DNA of 28,811 nucleotides from Willaertia magna (lineage: Eukaryota; Heterolobosea; Eutetramitea; Acrasida; Naegleriidae), in contig CADWAF010003224.1 in the NCBI GenBank assembly GCA_902984215.1, forward strand, positions 1-28,811. The letters are read 5' to 3'. The translations under genes were made by a program, and so were the position numbers. A model generated the notes under the pieces. The model saw nothing but the letters and a program-made list of their open reading frames with translations, made no database searches and was not told the DNA's origin. Shown here piece after piece: positions 22,887 through 28,811 of this stretch. Position 1 is the stretch's first letter. The number at the start of each line of letters is the position of its first letter.

Positions 22887-23690
22887 ATGTTAAAGAATAA
22901 TAATAATAGTTATTGTGGCAGTAGTAATAATGGTAAAGCAATGAAGAAGACAGTAGTAGATCCTAATACATTACCTTTTAAACCTAGGCGAAATAATGTA
23001 ATATCTACAGATAATGAGATAATTACAAGTATTCCGTTATCTATTCAAACAATAACAGAAAATATAAAGATTAATGGTTTAACGAAATCATCTCGTTGTA
23101 TGATGCAAGACGAAAAAGAAGCTGCCCTCTTTGCTATTAAGACTGGAATATACGGAGTTTGGAGAAGTAATTACCTTAATCCAACCTATAATACAGTACA
23201 AGATTGTGCAAGAATAGGACCAAAGAGTAAATGTTTTTGTGACCACTCACTTGAGGATCACATGCTTATTCAAAATGATAAAATTACTTTTGTGGAATGT
23301 AAAAATTGCAAAGATTGTAAACGATTTGAATTTATACCCACTAAGCCAGAAGAAATTGGTGAAAATTGGCTTGTATTGAGAAATAATTTTAATATTGACA
23401 AGTACAGAGTTAAATGTAAATGTAAACACACACATGCAGAGCATAGCCCAAAAGGAATGAAAAGATGTTTAGCTAAGGGTTGTAAATGTTGCATATTTGA
23501 TAGCGCTTTTTTATGTGTTGTATGTGATAAACCTTGGAATGAACATACAACTACTTTCGAAACGGAAACTGAAAGAATAAAACAAGGATTACCTGTAAGA
23601 GAAGACTTTATCCCATTTTCTGAATTGCCTCAACTTCAACAAGCAGTGTTTAGGGATAAAGATATTGAAAGGATTCATAAAAAGAAGTAA
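22887..23690 (+). CDS. FAM221A/B-family (DUF4475) Cys/His-rich protein
   Basis: A single exon of 267 residues with ATG in the AAAAA context. It matches the FAM221 family in order of motifs: YGVWRSNY (89-96), DCARIGPKSKCFCDH (106-120), a CxxCxxC cluster at 138-144, the PTKPEEIGENWL segment (151-162), KCKCKHTHAEH (176-186), CLAKGCKCC (194-202), CVVCDKPWNEH (210-220) followed by FETE and LPVRED. The regular Cys/His pairs suggest structural metal binding, but this is inferred; the family's biochemical role is unknown to me. The N-terminus (1-60) is Asn/Ser-rich and probably disordered. It begins 11 bases after the GCFC stop and ends 12 bases before the stop of the convergent TMEM216-like gene. 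Neighbouring a ciliary membrane gene hints at a flagellar role, but only weakly. Confidence 0.83.
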   Translation: MLKNNNNSYCGSSNNGKAMKKTVVDPNTLPFKPRRNNVISTDNEIITSIPLSIQTITENIKINGLTKSSRCMMQDEKEAALFAIKTGIYGVWRSNYLNPTYNTVQDCARIGPKSKCFCDHSLEDHMLIQNDKITFVECKNCKDCKRFEFIPTKPEEIGENWLVLRNNFNIDKYRVKCKCKHTHAEHSPKGMKRCLAKGCKCCIFDSAFLCVVCDKPWNEHTTTFETETERIKQGLPVREDFIPFSELPQLQQAVFRDKDIERIHKKK

Positions 23691-23702
23691 TTATCAAAAT
23701 AC

Positions 23703-24257
23703 TTATACAGCAAATCTCACAAACTTCAGTCCCACAATAAACGTGACAATAATACTAAGCACTCTAATGAATAATGAAATACTGTTTAAAACAACCTCGA
23801 ACATAAAACTTTATAAACATTCGATGTAAAAAGAATATTCAAAGAATTGTTAGTACTTACACGTAGACTTGCAATCTCAAATAGTATACATTTCCTCCTA
23901 TTAACACAAGCGAAAGTGGTATACTAACAAACAAAGGTGTGTAGGTTTCTGTGAAATTACCATGTGAAACTAAAATGGTGTAAATAATATTTCAATACTC
24001 AAAACTTACTGATCTTCATTAAAACTATGGTCAAAATAGCATAAAATATTAATCCAATTAATTCTAAGGCAAATGCATAATCGGGATACAACATTAAAAC
24101 TCTCTTAACAATTAATGTAATTAGCGAGGCCAAAAAAAACAGTAGATCCCATCCTAAATTAATTAATATTATTATTTGAAGAAATAGAGAAGTCAACTAA
24201 AAAGCAAATCGGAAATTAGCAAAAAACAAATCACTACAGAGCATTAAAACTTACCAT
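23703..24257 (-). CDS. TMEM216/TMEM17-like ciliary transition-zone membrane protein
   Basis: Four exons: 24255-24257 (the ATG alone), 24010-24196, 23861-23969 and 23703-23781. Introns are 58, 40 and 79 bases, all GT...AG. The product is 125 residues. Four hydrophobic segments are seen at about 5-31, 42-63, 73-92 and 98-118. Family-like features are SLFLQ at the first helix, MLYPDYAFALEL before the second, SHGN after it, and YYLRLQVYV in the third, as in TMEM216/TMEM80 (Transmemb_17). TMEM216 proteins belong to the tectonic-like complex at the ciliary transition zone, so a role in flagellar membrane gating is inferred. The ATG sits in the A-rich context (CTACAAAAAAATG) directly before GTAAGT; reading through it gives a stop after seven codons. 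The last acceptor could instead be the TAG 18 bases further on, still in frame (119 residues). Its 3' end faces the FAM221-like gene. Confidence 0.75.
24197..24254 (-). other. intron directly after the TMEM216-like start codon
   Basis: A 58-base intron (GTAAGT...GCTTTTTAG) that begins with the base after ATG, so the first coding exon is a single codon. The other introns of this gene are 23970-24009 (40 bases, GTAAGT...ATTTTAG, phase 1) and 23782-23860 (79 bases, GTAAGT...TAAACAG, phase 2). Confidence 0.72.
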
Positions 24258-24558
24258 TTTTTTGTAGCTTAAAAATTGGCGCCTTTTATTTTGAAATAAC
24301 GTGGTTGCTTCTGTTGATTTTCGTACCTTAATGACTTTAAAAAAATTAACGAACGATAAAAAGACGTTCACACAAATTAATAAATGGAATTTTTTACTTT
24401 TGCTGTTGACTTCTATTTCTCCAGTCCTTCAATCCTATTCCTTCGCCATCATCCAACTATCCGTTTGCTGTTTCCTGTTTTTTTCTTCATCCTCATAAAT
24501 TTCCACTACCCGCTCAACAAAACAAATTTAAAAAAAAAGCTAGATATTAAAACTAAAA
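24258..24558. promoter_or_regulatory. divergent intergenic region, TMEM216-like / LCB1, with pyrimidine-rich leader
   Basis: These 301 bases separate the two start codons. The part from about 24402 to 24520 is strongly C+T-rich on the plus strand and probably lies in the leader or core promoter of the LCB1 gene. Two short hydrophobic open frames here look like by-products of this composition. No RNA gene is seen. Confidence 0.45.
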
Positions 24559-26151
24559 ATGACAGAAAACATTAATGCTGGTGATGCCCTTTCTCGTTAT
24601 GCTAATATCATGGCGAATGTGTCTGACGCAATTACCTATGAATTTCAAATGCATCCATATAGATCATTAATTGATGTAGCATTTGTAATTTTAATTATTT
24701 GGTATTTAATGAATAAAAGAAAAACAGCACAACCACAAAAATTAAGTAAAAAACAAGAAGATGAAATAATAGAAGAATGGGAACCAGCTCCTTTAATTCC
24801 AGAAGGTGAAAATATTGATGAAACCATTAACGCACAAACCATTAATGATAAACCATATACTTTAACAAGTGCAGGAAGTGTAGAATTCACTATTGAAGGA
24901 AAAGAAGGAAAAATTGTAAATTTTGGTACCCACAATTTTTTAGGCTTTGTTGGAGATAAAGAAATTGTAGAGAAATGTAAAGAAACAATTAAAACTTATG
25001 GTGTCGGAAGTTGTGGTCCAAGAGGTTTTTATGGTACAATTGATGTACATTTAGATTTAGAAAAGAAAGCAGCAGAATTTATGAATCAAGAAGGATGTAT
25101 TTTATATTCATTCGGATTTTGTACAATTAGTTCAGTTATTCCTGCTTTCTGTAAAAGAGGAGATGTTTTAGTTGTTGATGAAGGATGTAATTATGCTATT
25201 AAAACTGGTGCTCATTTAAGTAGAAGCACAATTTATTATTTTAAACATAATGATATGAATGACTTAGAAAGAGTTTTGAAGAAGGTAACAAGTGATGATA
25301 AGGGTAGAGAACCAAATAATAGAAGATTTATTATTGTTGAAGGTGTTTATGAAAATTCTGCAGATATCGCTCCTTTGAAAGAAATTTTAGAATTAAAGAA
25401 TAAGTATTGTTTCAGAATTATGGTTGAAGATAGTTTCGGAATGGGCGTTTTAGGTAAGACTGGTAGAGGTACTATTGAACACTTTAATTTAAATCCAACT
25501 GATTTTGAAGTTATTTGCGCAAACCTTGAGAATGCTTTCGCTTCTGTAGGAGGTGTTTGTATGGGTTCAAATGTTGTAGTCGAACATCAAAGATTAAGTG
25601 GTGCAGGTTATTGTTTCTCTGCTTCTTTACCACCTTATGTTTCTGTTGCTGCTATTGAATCAATTGATAGATTAGAAACTGATCCAGATAGTTATTTAGT
25701 TCCATTACACAAGAATATTAATTTAATGAAATCTACATTATTAAAGAAGATTCCATTTGATAAGATGAATTTAACTTTAGTCCACAAGGAACCATGTCCA
25801 ATATTACACATTAGATTATTAGATGACCATCCAGTTAAGCAAAACTTTGTTGCTTTAAGAAAACAATTAAAGGAATTAAGTGCTAACAAATCTGCAAATA
25901 AGAAACAATTAAAAGAACTTGAACAACGATTTTATGAAGAAAGAAGCAAATTACAAAAGAAATTCCAAGATGTTGTTGCAAAATGTTTAGAAAAGAAAAT
26001 TGCGGTTGTTTGTCCTAACTATACCCATAGAGAAATTTCTTTACCTGAACCAGGAATTAAGATTTCTGTTTCCTCTAAACACTCAAAGGAACAAATTGAA
26101 ACATGTTGCAATGTTTTACTAAGTGTTTTGGGAGAAGTATTTTCGCAATAA
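24559..26151 (+). CDS. LCB1: serine palmitoyltransferase subunit 1 (LCB1/SPTLC1)
   Basis: A single exon of 530 residues. LCB1 pairs with LCB2 in the ER membrane to condense serine with palmitoyl-CoA, the first step of sphingolipid synthesis. Seen: one membrane segment at about 37-52 followed by Lys/Arg; NFGTHNFLGF (121-130); YGVGSCGPRGFYGTIDVHLD (147-166), whose Cys152 matches human Cys133, the site changed in a hereditary neuropathy; FKHNDMNDLERVL; VEGVYEN; EHQRLSGAGYCFSASLPP (342-359). At the place where LCB2 and other alpha-oxoamine synthases carry the PLP-binding lysine, this protein reads NLENAFASVGG (322-332), without lysine, as expected of LCB1, so catalysis needs LCB2. A charged, coiled-coil-like segment at about 428-470 appears longer than in the human protein. 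The ATG follows CTAAAA. Confidence 0.95.
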   Translation: MTENINAGDALSRYANIMANVSDAITYEFQMHPYRSLIDVAFVILIIWYLMNKRKTAQPQKLSKKQEDEIIEEWEPAPLIPEGENIDETINAQTINDKPYTLTSAGSVEFTIEGKEGKIVNFGTHNFLGFVGDKEIVEKCKETIKTYGVGSCGPRGFYGTIDVHLDLEKKAAEFMNQEGCILYSFGFCTISSVIPAFCKRGDVLVVDEGCNYAIKTGAHLSRSTIYYFKHNDMNDLERVLKKVTSDDKGREPNNRRFIIVEGVYENSADIAPLKEILELKNKYCFRIMVEDSFGMGVLGKTGRGTIEHFNLNPTDFEVICANLENAFASVGGVCMGSNVVVEHQRLSGAGYCFSASLPPYVSVAAIESIDRLETDPDSYLVPLHKNINLMKSTLLKKIPFDKMNLTLVHKEPCPILHIRLLDDHPVKQNFVALRKQLKELSANKSANKKQLKELEQRFYEERSKLQKKFQDVVAKCLEKKIAVVCPNYTHREISLPEPGIKISVSSKHSKEQIETCCNVLLSVLGEVFSQ

Positions 26152-26329
26152 ATATGACAAAATTTAAATAAATTATTATAGCACAAATATTTACAGTTTC
26201 CGCTGTTATCATTCTTTCTTTGGGCAAGAAACGCATTATTTTGTACAAAACGCCATATTTGGGATTTGGCAAATATATCACCGTCCGACAAAATTAAATT
26301 TGGATGTCCATCAAACAATAAAATACAAC
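26152..26329. other. short convergent intergenic region
   Basis: It lies between the stops of LCB1 and the RWP-RK-like gene. The minus strand is open in one frame throughout and continues into the LCB1 antisense strand, with a base mix more like coding DNA than the desert at the left end. No intron that would join it to the neighbouring gene and end in a proper stop could be found. Confidence 0.4.
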
Positions 26330-26932
26330 CTACTTCACATTCCTTCCAAAGTCTTCCATTTGGTGGTGATGATACTGAATTGTTTGATAGGAAGAAGAAT
26401 TAGAAGGTGTATTGTGCAAATCATTGGTGCCATTGTGTTTTTCAAAACTATGAAGGAGGTCTTGCATGTCGCTAGGTTCAATAATCGTTTCACGTTTGTT
26501 ATTTCTATTTAATATAAATTTCAAACTCATTGGATAAACGTATGGAAAGATTTCTAAATGTCTAATCTCGTGATAGAATTGTGGCCATTTATCCATTTGT
26601 AGTTCGTCTTTCAGCTCATAAAACCTTCTTTTCAATGTAGACAAACTACATCCAAGAACAAAACTTGCCGTTGTTTGAGGTAAATGCAATACTCTTAACA
26701 ACTCTTCCTTGTCTACAACTACACTCCTTTTATACTTTTTCTTATGTACACCTGTTATTGTATCAGAGGATGTACTGTTGCTTTTTCTAATACATGCATT
26801 AATGTTGCATTTGTTATTATAACTACTTTTTTCATTGAAATGCACATGTGAACCATTTTGAACTCTTCTCTCATTCAATTCATTACTAGAAGAAGCAGAG
26901 GAAGAACTGATAACATTATTATGACTAACCAT
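26330..26932 (-). CDS. small basic protein with a possible divergent RWP-RK-like domain
   Basis: A single exon of 200 residues from the ATG at 26930-26932 (context ATAAAG). The frame is open 44 codons further upstream. There the only other ATG (27032-27034) would add a hydrophobic stretch that looks untranslated, so the shorter form is preferred. Seen: a Ser/Asn-rich N-terminus, a basic cluster KKKYKR (about 64-69) that could be a nuclear signal, then LLRVLHLPQTTASFVLGCS and LSTLKRRFYEL, followed by DKWPQFYHEIR. This order (LPxxxA..LG.S..LK+..., then WP) resembles RWP-RK transcription factors, but the defining RWPxRK is reduced to KWP without the following basic pair. The C-terminus is polar. 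A DNA-binding role is inferred and uncertain; an unrelated lineage-specific protein is the main alternative. Confidence 0.45.
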   Translation of the reverse strand: MVSHNNVISSSSASSSNELNERRVQNGSHVHFNEKSSYNNKCNINACIRKSNSTSSDTITGVHKKKYKRSVVVDKEELLRVLHLPQTTASFVLGCSLSTLKRRFYELKDELQMDKWPQFYHEIRHLEIFPYVYPMSLKFILNRNNKRETIIEPSDMQDLLHSFEKHNGTNDLHNTPSNSSSYQTIQYHHHQMEDFGRNVK

Positions 26933-27454
26933 CTTTATAATTTGAACCGTTTTTACTGTGCCTTTTAGATAACAACCAAACAACGAAAGATTTTTTATTA
27001 CCAACAGGAGTAGACACTTTTTATATAAATTCATGTGCTGCTGGTTACTTGCTTGCTTAAACAAAATAATTTCTTCTGCGGTTTTTCAGATATTTTTGAG
27101 AAATATTGACTTTTTTAAATTGGCACTCCAAAACTCAATTGCCGAGGATTAAAGTAGTATTGGAATCCGTTGGCGATTGTTTACATCAAGTTAGCGAAAT
27201 TAGTACTAAAGAAAACAAGAAAGAAAGTGAGGGAATGAGGCATGAATAATTTTAAACAGAAAAGAGCATCCATGCGCAATCAGTCCAAAATATTACAATT
27301 TTTTTTGGGTATAATCCGTCGGCACAAGTCATTTGTAATTACACTGAATATTATTTGGTATCTATAGACACTATAAAATTAGTAACCAGTTTATTGAAAT
27401 GGTGTTGTAAATTAAAAAAAATTAATAACTTTTTGTCCCAAAACTTTACAAAAA
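26933..27454. promoter_or_regulatory. divergent intergenic region, RWP-RK-like / aldo-keto reductase
   Basis: These 522 bases hold the leaders of both genes. A TATAAAA lies at 27372-27378, about 77 bases before the reductase ATG, and is a possible TATA box. The part nearest the RWP-RK-like gene is an in-frame open extension of it, judged to be untranslated. No RNA gene or repeat is seen. Confidence 0.4.
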
Positions 27455-28521
27455 ATGCCTGAAATTAGTGACATCCATTCACTTTTAGAAAGTGAGTTTT
27501 ATTACGCAAAATTAAGTAATGGTTTAATGATGCCAAAGATTGGATTAGGTACTTGGGAAGTTAATCAAAGCCCTATTTGTGAAGACACTATTAGAACGGC
27601 ATTGCATTTAGGGTATAGACACATTGACACTGCTTTCATCTATCGTAATGAAAAATTAATTAGTAAAGTATTATCGGAAGTATTAATAAAAGAACAAGAT
27701 GAAAAAGAACAAGTTGGTATTAATAATAAAAAAGAAGAAGTAACAAGTAATAATAATAATACATTAAAGCTGTTAAGAAAAGATTTATTTATTACTTCAA
27801 AACTTCCACCAACTAAAGTACATTCCGAAGAAATAATTAGAGAATGTTTTGAAGAAAGTTTAAAGGATTTGGGTATTGACTATTTAGATTGGTAAGTAAA
27901 TTATGTTAAAGACTTTACAAATTTATTGAAAAATATAAAATTTATTGTAAAAGTTATTTAATTCATTGGCCAGGAACAAGTAAAGTTCCAGTAACTAGTG
28001 TAAAGAATAAGGAAAATAGGTTGTCAACTTGGAGAGTTTTAGAGAAACTTTATAAAGAAGGAAAAGTTAAATCAATTGGCGTTTCAAACTTTAATTTTAA
28101 ACATTTAACAGAATTAATTGAAGATATTAAACAAAGAGGAGAAGATGGTATAATGCCACATGTCAATCAAGTTGAATATCATTTATTACTTTATAAAACA
28201 CATTCTAAATTAGAGAAGTTATGTAAAGAAAATAATATTGTAATTCAAGCTTATTCTCCACTAGCTCATGGTGAAATATTAAGATTTAAGGATGTTGTAA
28301 ATATTAAAGAAAGTTTACAATGGATTTTAGAGAAGGGTCACGTTATTTTACCGCGTTCTGTTAAGAAGGAACATTTAGAATTAAATTTTAATAGTTTTAA
28401 AGAGTGGGTCTTGTTGAAGAATGAACAACAAGAAATATTTAATGAAGAAAGATTAAAAGTGTTGAATAATTTAGTTCAGTTTGAAATTAGGGTTTGTTGG
28501 GATCCAGATCAAATAGCATAA
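27455..28521 (+). CDS. aldo/keto reductase
   Basis: Exons 27455-27891 and 27954-28521, with a 62-base phase-2 intron (GTAAGT...GTAAAAG), give 334 residues. These enzymes reduce aldehydes or ketones with NADPH in the cytosol; the substrate here is unknown. Seen: IGLGTWEVN (29-37), HIDTAFIYRNE (56-66), FITSKLPP (112-119), DYLDCYLIHWPG across the splice (142-153), SIGVSNFN, NQVEYH, AYSPLAHGE and LPRSVKKEHL (the cofactor phosphate loop). The catalytic tetrad is complete: Asp58, Tyr63, Lys116 and His150. An Asn/Lys/Glu-rich insert at about 78-104 is not typical. The stretch after HGE is some ten residues shorter than usual, where most members have IAxKYGxTPAQVxLRW. The ATG follows ACAAAAA. The TTG at 28021 is internal to exon 2, not a start. 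Confidence 0.94.
27892..27953 (+). other. spliceosomal intron of the aldo/keto reductase gene
   Basis: A 62-base phase-2 intron, AT-rich, with donor GTAAGT and acceptor TGTAAAAG. Splicing joins DYLD to CYLIHWP and restores the catalytic histidine region; unspliced, the frame ends at once in TAA. Confidence 0.92.
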
Positions 28522-28754
28522 TTATTTTCTAATGCCTTTACAAAAAGTGAAAGTATTAAATGGTTGACTGGTCTACAAGAAGAATAAAAATTCATCCATT
28601 GGATTTCCTAATTATGCCAAGAATGGTTTTACAAGATTGCTACAAGTAACAAGAAAACGAAAGGACAATGGTATAAAAACCACACGCAGCTGTATCAAAC
28701 ATTTTACAACATCTACATCTTCGTTAGTTACTGTTATCTTCGCTTTAAGTTCAA
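28522..28754 (+). promoter_or_regulatory. intergenic region with TATA-like box
   Basis: It begins with 22 sense codons in frame with the reductase after its TAA, then becomes non-coding. A GTATAAAAAC at 28671-28680 looks like a TATA box and lies about 80 bases before the next candidate start codon. Confidence 0.3.
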
Positions 28755-28811
28755 ATGAATTTACTGGAAAGTTGTCATCCAATCAAATTTTACCTAAAAA
28801 AAATGCAAAAA
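28755..28811 (+). CDS. possible start of a further gene, cut by the window edge
   Basis: An ATG at 28755-28757 opens a frame that runs to the end of the window (19 codons). A second in-frame ATG at 28803-28805 has the A-run context typical of starts here. It is too short to recognise. It is supported only by the TATA-like box upstream and the start context. Confidence 0.2.
   Translation, partial: MNLLESCHPIKFYLKKMQK

Noticed and set aside
23247..23494. Two minus-strand frames opposite the FAM221-like gene
   Set aside because: The plus-strand frame carries the conserved Cys/His motifs; these are antisense shadows.
24301..24575. Two small hydrophobic plus-strand frames before LCB1
   Set aside because: They overlap each other, follow from the pyrimidine-rich tract and lack the usual A-rich start context or any family similarity.
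26019..26281. Minus-strand frames overlapping the LCB1 3' end as a gene
   Set aside because: Their C-terminal halves are antisense to conserved LCB1 codons; only the intergenic part is kept as a finding.
26933..27064. N-terminal extension of the RWP-RK-like protein
   Set aside because: The frame opens at TTG; its only ATG (27032-27034) leads into a hydrophobic stretch unlike the rest, so the extension is more likely leader sequence.
1..28811. tRNA, rRNA, CRISPR arrays, transposons, viral genes
   Set aside because: No cloverleaf with proper arms, no ribosomal RNA core, no regular spaced repeats and no transposase, integrase or capsid motifs were seen on reading both strands; a tRNAscan or HMM run could still find weak cases.

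Overview
The window is nuclear DNA of an AT-rich, intron-poor, flagellate protist. The best fit is a heterolobosean amoeboflagellate such as Naegleria, but this is inferred and was not tested by a database search. The support is: the standard genetic code; nine supported spliceosomal introns of only 40-79 bases with GTAAGT-like donors; start codons usually preceded by a run of A; a complete dynein heavy chain and a TMEM216-like transition-zone protein (flagellum); and very dense gene packing on both strands. I see no prokaryotic operon signals, no IS elements and no CRISPR.

Layout. 1-934 is an extremely AT-rich desert. 935-1134 is a small, more GC-balanced island that may hold a spliced mini-gene or gene remnant. 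1247-3508 (-) is a PB1-domain MEKK-like protein kinase with two exons. A 272-base divergent intergenic region leads to 3781-17675 (+), a dynein heavy chain of about 4616 residues with one 44-base intron near the 5' end. A C2orf69-family protein (17690-18679, +) starts 14 bases later and meets a palmitoyl-protein thioesterase gene (18676-19748, -, four exons) tail to tail, with the two stop codons overlapping in a TTAA. 20131-22875 (+) is a GCFC-domain (PAXBP1/GCFC2-like) protein. A FAM221-family Cys/His-rich protein (22887-23690, +) follows after 11 bases. It converges, with 12 bases between, on a TMEM216-like four-helix membrane protein (23703-24257, -) whose first coding exon is the ATG alone. 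24559-26151 (+) is the LCB1/SPTLC1 subunit of serine palmitoyltransferase. 26330-26932 (-) is a small basic, possibly RWP-RK-like nuclear protein. 27455-28521 (+) is a two-exon aldo/keto reductase. The window ends in what may be the first codons of another gene.

Functionally the genes are mostly unrelated housekeeping genes: signalling, lysosomal depalmitoylation, sphingolipid synthesis, splicing-linked GCFC and carbonyl reduction. There is also a flagellar component (dynein heavy chain, the TMEM216-like protein, perhaps FAM221). No obvious new multi-gene system stands out. The notable features are the compaction (overlapping stops, spacers of 11-14 bases), a one-codon exon, divergent residues in dynein AAA1, and the island in the AT desert.
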